Positions 41,640 to 54,200 of a stretch of 64,000 bases of DNA are shown here, one piece after another; the first letter of the stretch is position 1; the number at the start of each line of letters is the position of its first letter. The stretch lies in NCBI RefSeq assembly GCF_000003815.2, contig NC_049979.1, positions 15,288,688-15,352,687 on the forward strand, in the 5' to 3' direction. The notes under the pieces were generated by a model. It did no database searches, was not told the origin of the DNA, and saw nothing but the letters and a program-made list of their open reading frames with translations. The stretch is from Branchiostoma floridae (Eukaryota; Chordata; Leptocardii; Amphioxiformes; Branchiostomatidae). The translations under genes were made by a program, and so were the position numbers.

Positions 41640-44540
41640 TTGCGTTCTAGTAGTAAGCAGTTACCTTCTTACTGTCTGGTCAAGCTGATGTCGTCGAGTT
41701 GCTGAATGGCCACACAATAACACGCATGCACTATTGTGTTGAAAACCAACCAACCAATGTGCCAGTTGCTATAACGTTACGATGCAAGTTTGCAAATGTT
41801 AGTATCTTGCTAAAAGTTTGTATCCAGTATAGAATTTATTTTAAGTAAGTAACGTTTTGAAGGTGATATCATTGAAGGCGTATCCTAAAGACGAGCCCAA
41901 AAAGTCGGAACACTGTATGATGTGTGGAGATGTAACTACGGGATAAATCCAGGTTCTTCTAGACACTTCTTTTAGATACCGCTTTGGAGACTAGTGCAGA
42001 AAGGATGAAGAGAGGACGCAGAGACAAGGCTTCCCATAAACAGGGCAAGGGAGACTCCTAAGGCAGGATGCCTGTGGCCATAACATGCAGGTTCTGTTTA
42101 ATTTCGTCCCAACTGAAGCTCCTTGCTCCATTTCTTTCTGAACTCAAATCTCTGCCTGACAGTCTCAGAAATATTCTGTCCTTTTCTTCACTTTTCACAG
42201 ACACAAGACGAGCAGTCGTCTGCTGTGGTCTGCAAGGGTTGTAGTAAGATATAACGTTACATTGTCTTTTTTATGTATGAAAAGCACAAGGTTACCGCAT
42301 TGATTACTGTTTCATGATCTCAGTGTGGGGTACCATGGCTTCACATGTCTGACATGCACGCATATCAGAGATTAACAAGTCAAGTAATTTAACAACTTCA
42401 TTTTGGTTCATCAAGAGAGGGCAAAGCTTCACCTTGATGCAGATCACAAAATTCATTAGGACTTTAACTGATGCAATCTGTATGTTTGCTATGAAAAAAA
42501 ATTTGACCCTTACCTCTTCCACCATGACCTTATTGACAAGCGGTCTGCAGGCCAATATGAATTTTCATGAATAAAAACCAGCTCAAACCAAGCAACCAAA
42601 CAAACAAACAGACAATTCGGAATAAACAATCAAAACACTCCACGTTGAAGTCCATGTGCCGAAGTCGACGACCCATGTCCAAGTCCATGTATGGAAAACA
42701 CCAGATGGTTCAAGACAATGGAAACACCATCATTGCATCTGGATGCTTCGGTGTATCAAAACAAGATCAAGATAGAAATGATTATAGGCTGACACTCGCT
42801 CATTTTTGCAATCAAGTAACTAGCTATTTTGTATCCGAGAATAAAGGTGACAATGATATTGCATTCAGTAGAACAGATGCGGTGGCACTTCTGTATGTTT
42901 GAGGCTACGGAACAAGGTATTTCACCATTTCATTATCAACGTTATTTCAAATCATAATCACCTTTCCACCGTTACCTTTGGTACACTAAGTTGTTTGGAG
43001 GTCAACTATTATCAATCGCACTAATCTACGACATTATATCTTTCGAATTCGTACTATTAAAGTTCTTCATTCAAGTTCAAGAAGAAGACTCTGATTCAGA
43101 TAACTTTTCGGTTTGGTGTGTTTGTTAGCTGACGTTGAATCTATAAAGTCGGTGGGTAAGTCTACAAACATGTGACAGAACAAGAAACAAAGATGGGATC
43201 TGCGCTACGTTTATATCATTTACTCGCGTGATGAACAACTATTTTTCTTTCCGTACCCTCAGTATTCTTTTCTAGTTAATACACGAGACAAATACGTTTT
43301 ATCGAGGGCTTAAATCTACAGCAAACTGAAATTGATTGTTATGATTTAAAAAGCGTCATAATTCTACGGAGCTGCGTCGAAGCTTAGCACCAGAGTAAGT
43401 CACTACTACAGCCGCATGATTAACTGTAGTGTATGGAAGCCACGTTGAGTAATTTTGCTCAAATTAATATCTTATATAACACAGGAAACCCCGCAATTTC
43501 GTTCATGGGCATGGTCCATTCCTTGTCATACTTTATGTGAAATTTGTGCTTGATTCTTGTGTCTCCTCGAAAAGGAACCATTTTTGGTCCCTACATATTT
43601 ATTGACGTGGCACATCACTGCTGCAGACTGATGTATGGCGATGATGCTGTCTGGTTGTACCACGTCCCTGTGGTGGGTGCCAGTTATATATGTATGACGT
43701 CTGATCAAGCTGTCATTATACGTACAGTTGGTTAGACAACTTTAAATTCATTAGTCGTTTGTTAAAGCAGCTATCTGGTCGTTATTTCATTCAAAAATCT
43801 GTAATTTTTGGGTTTTGACATTCTGCCAACAGTATTGACGCCTCGGGGAGTTTTGCTAACTTTGACGTCACCACTAGAACAAAAATAAAGTAGAGAGATA
43901 TCTTTGGAGAGATCAAGGGCAATGAATGACTTCCTGTCTTACAAATGAGCGAATCCCCTATCCGTCTTTATTTGTTCCCCACCTCGTGATCTTGGCGCTG
44001 TGAACCACTGGTTGACCACGGGTTGCCACATGCTGCTCTGATGCCTGTGGATGTAACTTCATGACCTGGTCATATCCGTTGGAGCTCCTGTTAATCGTAG
44101 CGTCATGTAGATAGAACCTGTACGTTACCTTATTGTAAATTTAGTTACAATATCTTTCCAATTTCCTTCTGTTGTTCTTCTAGTTCACATATCTTAACTG
44201 CGAATGTTATATGTATGTTTATATTCTTCGTATAGTCACCAGTTTGCCAATATACCTGTACTTTGTCGTTACTCGTTGGGACAAAAGAAGTACAAATGTA
44301 CAAAAATGACCTTCATACATTCATATACCGGAACCTGCGTAAATGACGTTAGGACCGTTACTGCGGGCACCGTGCCAGACGTTAGATGTCTTTCTTCGTT
44401 TTTGTAGCATACATTTAAGAAATGTTTTGGTCACGACCGGTGAGATGTCGTGTGCGCCTGGGCGGGCGGACGGCGTGGGTCGGAGAACCGCCGGAAGAAC
44501 GGATTTCCCCTGCCTTTCTCTGAAATGTTTGACCACGAAT
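41640..44540. other. Non-coding stretch
   Basis: No gene or defined element recognised. Short open frames (for example 42567-42902 on + and 42304-42555 on -) overlap on both strands and are probably chance. Confidence 0.4.
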
Positions 44541-44573
44541 ACGAAGGACCTTTGGGACAAAACCTGTTTTAGC

Positions 44574-44880
44574 GAAGGAGCTGTGTGCTCACTGTGAATG
44601 GGCTGCGTGCTCGGCGAACGAGCTGTGTGCTCACAGCAAATGGGCTGCGTGCTCGGCGAACGAGCTGTGTGCTCACAGCAAATGGGCTGCGTGCTCGGCG
44701 AACGAGCTGTGTGCTCACAGCGAATGGGCTGCGTGCTCGGCGAACGAGCTGTGTGCTCACAGCGAAGGGACTGTGTGGTCGGCGAAGTACCTGTGTGCTC
44801 ACAGCGAAAGAGCTGTGTGCTCACAGCAAAGGGGCTGTGTGCTCGGCGAAGGAGCTGTGTGCTCACAGCGAAGGGGCTAT
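44574..44880 (+). repeat. 42-bp tandem repeats, left arm
   Basis: About seven copies of a 42-bp unit made of two related 21-mers (gagctgtgtgctcacagcaaa / tgggctgcgtgctcggcgaac). Because 42 is a multiple of 3 and stop codons are absent, several frames on both strands stay open and give false repetitive proteins. Confidence 0.9.
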
Positions 44881-46142
44881 TACACCAGGCTGAAGTTGGC
44901 CACCGATTGGTAGCCGCCGATCCAGCGCCGATTCGTCATTAGACAAAACATAGCATCCCATTCAGACGCCCATTCGAAGAAACTGAAAATTCCTAATTTC
45001 CTTTCAAGAACTGCTGGATGTTGTCTATAACCACCGAATATATGTATATATAAACATAGATGATAACAGAAAGTATTATATCAACGATTAAGCACAAATA
45101 ATGGGCCCAATTGGCGGTCAACTTCAGCCTGGTCTAAAATCGGCTGCCATCATGACGGCTTGTATGTAGAGCAATCTGCTACTTATCTATACGTGGCCCG
45201 TAAATTTTTAAGACGAATTTAGATAGCGCACACCCTAACGTATTAAACAAAAAAGTACCAAATCTTACGGGCCGAATTTAATTAATGAAATAGAGGGGAA
45301 TTAACTAATAGGAAATAACCAAGCAAAGGGACGTTAAAATCGGCTGCCGTATGGCTTGTTGGGCAATCTGCTGCTTATCTAAATGTGGCCCGTGAACGTT
45401 TAAGACGAATTTAGATAGCTTATACCAGGGACGAAGTGGATAAGTAAGTAAGTAAGTATCCAATACAAGTATCAAACCTTACGGGATCGGATTTAATTTA
45501 ATTGATGAACTAGAGGAACTAGGGGAACTAATTGAGTTAAAGCAGTTTGATCTATAAGAAATCAGCACTGAGCTCTAGTTCATTAATAGTATATAAGCTA
45601 TCTAAGTTCCTCTTAAATGTTAACGGGTCACGTTTAGGTAAGTAGCAGATTGCACTACAAGCCATAAGGCAGCCGCTTTTAAGCGCACCCTTTGCTTGGG
45701 TATTTCCTATTAGTTAATTCCCCTCTAGTTTAATTAATTAAATCCGGCCCGTAAGATTTGATACTTGTTTTGAATAAGTTAGGGTATGTGTTAACTATAT
45801 TCGTCTCAAAATGCACGGGCCACGTTTAGTTAAGTAGCAGATTGCTCTACAAGCCGTATGGCAGCCGATTCTAGACCAGGCTGAAGTTGGCCGCCGATTG
45901 GGCCTATTACTTGTGCTTAATCGTTGATACAATATTTTCTGTTATCATTTATCTTTATATGCACATACATTGGGTGATAGTAGACAATATCCAGCAGTTC
46001 TTGATATCCATTTAAGCGTTTAAAGGAAATTAGGAATTTTTAGTTTCTTCGAATGGGCGTCAATGACTTGTCTAATGACGAATCGGCGGCTGCAGCTGGA
46101 TCGGCGGCTACCAATCGGTGGCCAACTTCAGCCTGGTGTAAT

Positions 46143-46410
46143 AGCCCCTTCGCTGTGAGCACACACTGAGCTCCTTCGCCGAGCACACAGCCCCTTTGCT
46201 GTGAGCACACAGCTCTTTCGCTGTGAGCACACAGGTACTTCGCCGACCACACAGTCCCTTCGCTGTGAGCACACAGCTCGTTCGCCGAGCATGCAGCCCA
46301 TTTGCTGTGAGCACACAGCTCGTTCGCCGAGCACGCAGCCCATTTGCTGTGAGCACACAGCTCGTTCGCCGAGCAGGCAGCCCCTTCGCTGTGAGCACAC
46401 AGCTCCTTCG
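46143..46410 (-). repeat. 42-bp tandem repeats, right arm (inverted)
   Basis: Reverse complement of the left-arm array with a few base changes and about one fewer unit; forms the outer part of the foldback. Confidence 0.9.
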
Positions 46411-47057
46411 CTAAAACAGGTTTTGTCCCAAAGGTCCTTCGTACACGAAAAGGTGTGGGGTAAAGAGGAAAAAAGAGCTCGATTGTGTCCGCTATGCGCC
46501 TGTGGCTGCTCTTGACATACCGCCGCAGCTGCGTCGTCAGGAGGAAGGGAAGCTGTAGCCTCCACAGCAGGCTTCACCGACCAGGCTTTTCATTACATCA
46601 TTTTCTTAATGCTGATGATCAAGCCATGTTTCCCGATGTCTCCCGTGTTCTAATTCCATCTCACACATTTGTCAACAGAAGAAGGTAACAATCAGCAAAG
46701 AGGCACTGTACGTAGGCCACAATATGAATTATGTTGTTATGTTGCTAATGGTAGTTGTCGTTATAGATTATGAAATATACACATATGCCGCGATAATAGA
46801 GTTTATAGTCATCAACTGCCAAATGATAGAGTTATAATCATCAAGTGACAACTCCAAAGCCAAGGGGCCTGCTACAGAGGCTAGAGGAGTTGCTAGAAAG
46901 GGACATTGGCTTCCGGCCATCTCTAGCTACTGGATGGGGACAGCTGGTGGCGCCAAGCGTGGGCAGTCGGGTCCAGACGGAAGGGCGCGGCTCCGAGATC
47001 GGGTGCTGCCGACCCGGTAAGCCAGCTGACAATGGACAAACAATACTCGATATTTTA

Positions 47058-47156
47058 CAAGCAGATGTTGGATCGAAAATCGTTTCTGGCAGTTACATCA
47101 GGATAGCTATAGGGCAGCGAGAAACCGTTACGATTTTAAATACCAACATCTGCTTG
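47058..47156. mobile_element. Short inverted-repeat element related to the 171-bp MITE
   Basis: Left CAAGCAGATGTTGGATCGAAAATCG and right (reverse complement) CAAGCAGATGTTGGTATTTAAAATCG arms; the outer CCAAGCAGAT motif is shared with the element at 30219-30389. Boundaries and target duplication are not clear. Confidence 0.5.
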
Positions 47157-48546
47157 GAGATCGGACGAACAATTACACGCGCTGAACGGTCTTCAAGACA
47201 TGTGGATGCAGCAATCACGTGCACCAGTTCCATCGAGTTGACAATTATGACAATTTTCTTCCATTTTACTCTTTACAGACGCAGTGCAAGGTAGGTTGTA
47301 GTATTTATGACGCAAAGAACGCATCGAAGTGCCTTTCCTGGCGACGGGTGTGAAATCACCGTTATAAAGGCGAGTTCGGGTGGATGGGTGGGCCGGGTCA
47401 CTGCCCACATCATCCGCAGAGTAACCGAGTAAACTAGCATCGGGAACAGTACGGCGATGAAGAGTCGCAGACGTCATGTCTGTCACTGCATCACTGACCA
47501 GACAACTGCAGATCGATACCACATCTGCCCATCAGAATGCACGACGTGCTCCCGACCAGACGCTCCTGACGTGTCTGCGCAACCAAAATGCAGATTACCA
47601 GTTAAGTCATTTACAGCACTGTTCACTAGGAATTCTTTATCATAACCTCAGCTGCCAGGTACCCCTCCTACAGGAATTTGCAATAAAGTTTTTCAATTGA
47701 TTTTGGACCTGGGTGAAGGAACATCAGCTTGGGATATTCTAAACAGCTCAGAACAATGTGCTCCTCAAAAATTCCTGTAAAACCAAGAGAAGACATTCCT
47801 CTCAAAGGCTATACTGTCTGTACACCGTAATACCATCTTTGCTTTTATATGTATTTCATCAGTGAGATAGAAGCATTAAATACTTCATAACGAGATTTAC
47901 GAGAAAATACTCCCTGTGAAGGAAATCAATTCTTTACAGCAAAGATCATTAAGTTACCAAGTACTGAACGTAGTTTTGCTAACACGAAGCCTATTTTCCA
48001 AAGTGTAGTATTGTCTGTAGCATAAGATCATGTTAGATAGCTAGCGATGATTTCGTTATGAATAGTGACAAGGTTTCATATTGTTTAGTACCCAACCGAG
48101 ATTGTTGTTCCTGAGAAGTTGTTTTGTAGTCAAGAGGTTTCTTGTTGGTGCCGGAATGTCAGGATATCACGGTTTTAACCTCGTCTGGATTTGATGTCAA
48201 ATTTCGATATTAAACAAAGGGAGCTACACAGATATCATTATTTTATATATCACAAATTGCCATGCAATAAATCTGACATTAAATCTGAGTGTGAAAGTAT
48301 GCTGAATGAATAACCTGGGCTTTTCTGCTTTGCTCTGGAGTGTTGACACATGTCTTAAAATGGTTATAATCGTAATATCATCTAAGTGATTTTCTAATGT
48401 CAGGTTTGACTTACTCTCTGCAACAAAAGAAGAAAAAAGGAAGACCAGTTAAGGGCAAGTCTGCAATGATGCGATATTTTCCAAATGTACTTGAAAAACA
48501 TTTTGTCTGCATCTATTATATTTTCTCCCCTGATATATCGGTACTT

Positions 48547-48586
48547 CCAAGGAGGTTGAAAGAGGTCCATCTTTCAATCTCCTTGG
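48547..48586. repeat. Short hairpin with 8-nt loop
   Basis: CCAAGGAGGTTGAAAG - aggtccat - CTTTCAATCTCCTTGG; one position is a G-U pair. Possibly a structural RNA hairpin, otherwise chance. Confidence 0.6.
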
Positions 48587-48824
48587 TACTTCGGAGAGTG
48601 AAGGGGGCTGTGACAAATATGGAAGGTGTGGCCATGGTCGTCTCAAACTCTTCATGGATTTGTGTTTGTTTGGTAAATATTCTGTCGAGATTGAATTAAG
48701 CTTCTATTACTCACGGTTTCATGTTTTCATACCCAACACTCTAAACCCCAGCTTCTATGTGAAAAAAATGTTTTTTTTATTCCACATACTACCAATATCA
48801 ACTTTCTTCGCCATGTGTCCATAG

Positions 48825-48922
48825 GAGGTACATCGTACAACGATGATGACTCTACCTGTGCAGACTCTGACTACCGACATTTAAAGGTAGACAGCGTTGT
48901 CAAGTCCAGGAAAAAGGAACAG
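48825..48922 (+). CDS. Candidate internal coding exon (unidentified gene)
   Basis: Acceptor ccatgtgtccatag, donor gtaagg. Only one frame is open across all 98 nt and it encodes an acidic-then-basic peptide (SYNDDDSTCADSDYRHLKVD, then VVKSRKKEQ). Needs a phase-1 upstream partner and ends in phase 0. The composition is protein-like and unlike chance frames nearby, but I do not recognise the family. Confidence 0.42.
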
Positions 48923-49272
48923 GTAAGGTATATATCGTGACGTTATTCATGCAGAGTTTTGAAAGCTGAAAACAGCGAGCAGTCACCGGGAAAGCTTCAA
49001 CAGTATCCTGTTATGGCATAGCGAGTATTGGCCACCTGTCAGCATGTTACAAACTGCTGTTCCATGATACTGTTGCAGGTACATTTCAGCAGGATGCGTG
49101 GTTTATTACTCGTCATTGAACACTGCGGTGCGCCTGCCGGGCTTCCCCCTGCCACAATACCGGTTGACCTGGTGCATTGTTAAATGGACTGAGAGTGTTG
49201 CACAACACCAATGCCCTCGCACAATTTCCAGGTGGTAGGTTGGCCCGCTGCCAAGTACCGTTAAATTTTCAG

Positions 49273-49302
49273 ACGGCAGTCGCTCCGGCATTCAGCACTC
49301 AG
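49273..49302 (+). CDS. Candidate 30-nt microexon
   Basis: ttaaattttcag acceptor, cag|gtgaga donor, phase 0 at both ends, encoding TAVAPAFSTQ. It would continue in frame from the exon ending at 48922 or from that ending at 38689. Too short to be certain. Confidence 0.25.
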
Positions 49303-51213
49303 GTGAGAGAAGATTATAGCAATACCTGGGCTTTATAGACCGACCTGTATGACCGAGACACTAACACACAACCCTATCAAAACCTCTATACGCTTCCTCA
49401 ATACAACTAGCGGCGGTTTAAGGCATGATTTACGTGTTATCGCATTTTGTATAGTCAGCTTCTCCCTAATATTATAGTCTGGGCTGACATGTCCGCCATA
49501 TTGGCTTTGTTCCTTGCTACATTCAGACTGCTGGCGGCGCTAACATTGCGGCAAACTGCGCAGCGTTCATCCTGTACATGGCGAGACACGGCAAGATGGT
49601 AGAGTCACGGGCACTGTGTGGATCCTCTTGATAGTAAAACACCGCCTTGTTCCCAATCAGGACAGTAGAGGTGCTGTTGTCTGTGACCTCTCGCACGTGA
49701 TGTATTCGTGCGTGTTCAGCTAGTTCTGCTATGTCTCAATTCCACTGAAGGTTGACATAAAGATTTGTACTCTCCGATTCCCATTTTGTTGTTCTGTGAA
49801 GAATCAGTCGTGATTTTGCATGTCTTATTATTGTTTGCTGTTGGGTTTTAATGATCAAAAGTACCTTTGACGAACTTGGCTCCTCAAATGCTAAAACTCA
49901 GGTTTTCCCAAGTTTATGAAGTCATATACTAACATTGGGTACTTATGTATATGTGGGTATCTATACTCACATGGGGTACTTATGTATGTGTGGGTATGTA
50001 CACGATGACATATGAACCTTCGAAGGCTATCATGTGGAGTATTTCCATTTACTATTTTGAATGTGTCCATGATGGAAATACAAATTGAATAAGGTTCAGA
50101 ATTTTGAAAAAATAATTAAGATATACCATTTAGCAAGCTGATAGTACTCTACATGTAATTAAGTTACCATCTAAAAAAATCGCGGTGGATGATTTCTTTC
50201 TTTTTTCATACAAAACAGATGCGCAGAATGATATTAGATCTTTCTTTATACAATCTTTATTCCAAATTCAAGTACATGAAACAACGGATATACATTAACA
50301 TACACAAATAGCGAATATGTACAAACAACAAATGAGTACTTGAATGAGATGATATTGAATCTTAATAGAGCAGTAATGCTGAGAATATTTCGTCGTTTGT
50401 ATATTCGTGTCATTCCAGTCAACAAATTATATTCTTCTCAATATAAAAAAAAGGTAGCAAAAAGTGTCATTATCAAACAGGGTGTATAAAGAAGACCAAA
50501 TCTCCATCGTCACTGATTTATGGTAAATCATGTTTTAAAGTCCTATTACAATAATCAATACCGACGTAAGATCAGTATTGACAGGAATCCTGTAGCATCA
50601 TTGCCTCAGTGCACAGTATGGTGCACGAAACTTGACGAGAGACTATGGTGAAGTTGTCATTTTGTTACGTTCGCAACCATTATGAACTAAAATGACTTCT
50701 TTTTTTCATTTCCATCAACGTTAACAGTTTAAGCAGTTAGTCGTTGAAAAAGTTATAAGTCTCACTTGGTAGGAAACAAACAATGCTATGGTGTGCCTCT
50801 GGCCAGTATATGTAGGTAGCCATGCAATTCTGACAGTATTGCGTCAAGTTCAATTCAACAGGATTGTTGGAAATCCTTCTGTTTTTCATCACGAGAAGAT
50901 AATAGTCGCTACGAGAAGGAGACCGTGTTCCGTCTCAAGGTCTGACGCTATAGATGTATTTTGATGGTAAAGTTTGGACGTGTATATTAGTTGCAGAGTG
51001 TTACGGAAAGTGGAATTGTTCGGATATCCCATGGTGTTGACCATGTTTCAATTTTTTATTTATTTTTGCTGGAAAGTGTGAAGCTATATTCGAATATGTC
51101 CTTTGTGTTACCTTGGAGGTGGTAAAAGGTAAGCCAAAATGTTGTAGATAAACAAGCCTACACAGCAATCACGACGAGTGCTTAACATCATTCCAAGAAG
51201 AAATCCAAACTGT
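49303..51213. other. Non-coding; possible 3' UTR of a minus-strand transcript
   Basis: No + strand exon recognised. Reading the - strand, an AATAAA at 50261-50256 lies about 1 kb beyond the candidate terminal exon at 51288-51214. Confidence 0.35.
50256..50261 (-). terminator. Candidate minus-strand poly(A) signal
   Basis: TTTATT on + (AATAAA on -), with a U/GU-rich stretch (ctgttttgtatg on -) further on. Would end a transcript containing the exon at 51214-51288. Confidence 0.3.
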
Positions 51214-51288
51214 TCAAGACGTTAAACATATAACATACGCGTGAATGAAAACGGTCAAAAGCAACAACGCCAGACATGCTTGTGTCGT
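51214..51288 (-). CDS. Candidate terminal exon, hydrophobic GPI-signal-like tail
   Basis: On the - strand a long pyrimidine-rich tract (tttctttacctgtacctatgttccacgcccag) is a strong acceptor, followed by 24 codons TTQACLALLLLTVFIHAYVI... and TGA. A short hydrophobic C terminus encoded by a separate last exon is how GPI-anchored proteins often end. It could equally be a tail anchor or chance. No upstream - strand exon is recognised in the window. Confidence 0.3.
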   Translation of the reverse strand, partial: TTQACLALLLLTVFIHAYVICLTS

Positions 51289-54200
51289 CTGGGCGTGGAA
51301 CATAGGTACAGGTAAAGAAACATCACTTAAGTTTGAGTGAAATTGGACTTGAAAATACCAGTTCACAATAAGCTGCTTCAAATAGGGCTTAATGGTCGAC
51401 CCCATAACGACAAATATCGAGCGCAACATGCGGCCTTAAACTATGCCGGGTTTGTATAATATCCTTGTGAGTTTATTGTTGTATTGTCTAGGCTGGATTG
51501 AAGAGTAAACAATTGACAATATTTTTGCTCTGGACAGACAAAACAGAGTTTCCCAACATGTACTCAAATGATTTTCATCATTGGCTTGTGCACTATTTAT
51601 GACATTTCAAAACATATTACAATGGGCAGAATTGGAAGCTAAATCCAGACGCTTCGCCCTCCCTAACACATTTGCAGGGTTGTCAATACTATAAAGTTGG
51701 AATCAACTAAGGGAATAAAAAGACAGCGTAACGATTTTGACTTCAGTCATTGAACACTCACATATTGAGTTAATCTACAGCTCAACCACAGCAGTTTTTT
51801 TGTTTTTGGATATAACATGAAAGTAACTATCTTACCTTAGCTAGCTAGGTGGGGTGCTTCTATAGCTCTAGTAGTGTGCTAGACAGGTTTCTATACATTA
51901 CAGACAGCACAGGCATATGCATTATCAGTATTATCCATTATCAGTATTCGAGATAAGCTGTTACTTTGTAGGCTTTCTATTGTATTACCTGTAACACTGC
52001 ACTGTCGGGAGCGGGTTTTACCGATGCCAAGGGACCCGTTCTGACTCGTCACGAAACATCATTCAATACAGCGGCTACGACATCTGCAGTTAGACACAAT
52101 GAAGAATATCAAAATGCAGTTGCGCGTATCTAAGTCGGGAAGAGAGCCAAATAAACCAACACTACACCTGTCTATCCTTAGTGAAAACCAACGTGATGGT
52201 ATGAAACTGATCTTTCATAGTTGAACATATACCTGATTGCCTTCATGTAACAAGTTTCTGTACACAGTTGAAGGTAAAGTTTTGCGTGACATTTTGGGGC
52301 AGCATTTGTACAAGATTGATTCAGTGTAACCGGAAAATGTATCGACTCAACTGTGACATTCTGGTAACGACGTCCATGAACATATTAGATTGCCTTTTTT
52401 TGCAAGGGATAAGGGAGTCGACGATTACATCGTCATATTTTTGTCGGACACCTTTCTTAGAAAAAGCTCTCTGACGGCAGCGACACGAGGGTAGACAAGT
52501 ACAAGTCTAGACGTAGCCTTCGTATTTACAACGTTTACTTCTCAGACACTATCCTGTACCTACAACAGACATGGTGGTGATCTTAGCAAATGAATGATGA
52601 ATGTGATAAGCAATGTTAGAACATCTACCTTTTCGCAACAGCATGGGGATTGATATATCACATTTATGTATTGAAGTTGAGTTTGAGCATGGATAACGCT
52701 ATGTCCATAAGTGGTCTAAACGACAACAGGTTCAGTGAGCCTACGGTACTGTTGTGTTTTGATAGAAAAACGGCAATTACACCAAATAGCGAGACAGACC
52801 CACTCATTTGGCCCCCTAACCGGAGTCGATAAAAGTTAACGTATTGTGTAAAAGTAGTACCAAGGAAGCCTGGTGAAGTGGTTAAGTGACCATTATGATG
52901 CTTTCAAATCATTATTCGAATTTTGAAAAATAAGAAAAAATACTTTTACACAGTCTATTGCGGTTTCTTCGCATCTGAAGGTGTCTTATGCAGTGAAGCG
53001 TTGAACGTACTCAAAAGATTGCTAAAAGTTGCGAAAGTTATGCTATGTTTTGGAAACCATTGTAGTTGCACACAAATTGATTAAAGAATTTCGTTGGAAA
53101 CCATGGTAGTTGCACATGGTACAACATATCTATCTTATCGTTAAAACTATATAGACTGGCCAGATATCATTGTCCTAGCTGGGTGTGTAAGCGTGATATT
53201 TTGTCTCCAAGTGAAAAGAGAGCATGGTAACGTTACCAGCCGGGACGATACTCGCTGCTTGCCACGTGCGAGGGTCTAATTGATCCGCTTCTACAGAAAA
53301 CAAGTCGTGCATCTTCTGGTAATAGGTGTTGCTAATTGGATGAATCTTGCATTATGCTGTTATGATGATGTGTTATGTCATAATTCTTTACAACTAAGAG
53401 GTTCCCGATTTAGGTTCAATTCAGAAAAGGAAGGCTTATTCTCGTTAATGGTGGTCACTCTAAAAACTCTTCAAATGATAAACCGCTTATAGAGCAGAAA
53501 ATAAATCCACCTTTTCATCTTGGTGTCAACGGAAAGGGATTCCACACTTGAAAAACACGAACGTGAAGAACATGAAGTCAATTTCTTACTGTAATTGAGA
53601 GGAAAGTAAAACACCTGAAGCCAAAGTTGTTCCTTCCGCATTTTTAGTGTTGCAGGTAAAGCAGATACTAGTGGCTGATTACATCATTATCGGGACGTGT
53701 TTCTCTTTGACAGCAACCCCCATTGGCGTGTGGACGCTCTTGGTGCACTTTGTATTCTGTGCTAACTCTGTTGTTGATGTGGTGAGGTATTGAAAAATGC
53801 CTGGTCGTCAATCATCTGTTCGTTATTCATCTCACCCGCCTCTGTATTCAACAAGGTTGTAGCTTTAACCACCATAATATATCTTTTTACAATAGACATA
53901 TCAGGCTGTTTTGGCAAATGTGTTTGCTACATCAATTTTTTAAGTATCAAACTGCACAACAACCATCGTAACACATTCTACCTATAAAAGCATCATATGT
54001 CTGTTATTTTCATGCGGCAAATTTACAAGGCACGGTCCAAAATGGCGGACGGGTTGAAATCCAAAATGGCGTCAGGGCATCAGCACGTGCGGTCCGTGGT
54101 CACCTGAATAGGCGAATGGCACGGCCACAAATGCTGTGTGCATGGAATGTGTCGATATCCCTTCCTTAGAGAGTGTGCTTACAGATTTTGAGTCTTCTGT

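Larger units (their letters stand above)
44541..46442. mobile_element. 1.9-kb foldback element with tandem-repeat arms
   Basis: ACGAAGGACCTTTGGGACAA at the left end returns as its reverse complement at 46442. The symmetry continues inward through the 42-bp repeats, the ccaggctgaagttggcc block, the aattcctaatttcc block and the cggctgcc...gcaatctgct block to a centre near 45490. The inner block is present twice in each arm. There is no transposase. The long-TIR, repeat-filled arms with a small core are typical of FB/foldback-type elements. No convincing target duplication is visible at the ends. Confidence 0.8.
46443..48824. other. Stretch right of the foldback, no confident gene
   Basis: 46485-46688 and 46845-47050 are relatively GC-rich and open (the second contains an amphipathic LLQRLEELLERDIGF run ending near a gtaagc), but no family is recognised. 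An AATAAA at about 47680 could end a transcript. An inverted repeat is at 47058-47156 and a hairpin at 48547-48586. Confidence 0.35.

Noticed and set aside
44321..44942. Long repetitive open frames on both strands (up to 181 codons)
   Set aside because: They are a by-product of the 42-bp stop-free tandem repeat in the foldback arm; multiple overlapping frames are open and none has a start or splice context.
46108..46577. Mirror-image repetitive open frames
   Set aside because: Same 42-bp repeats in the inverted arm.
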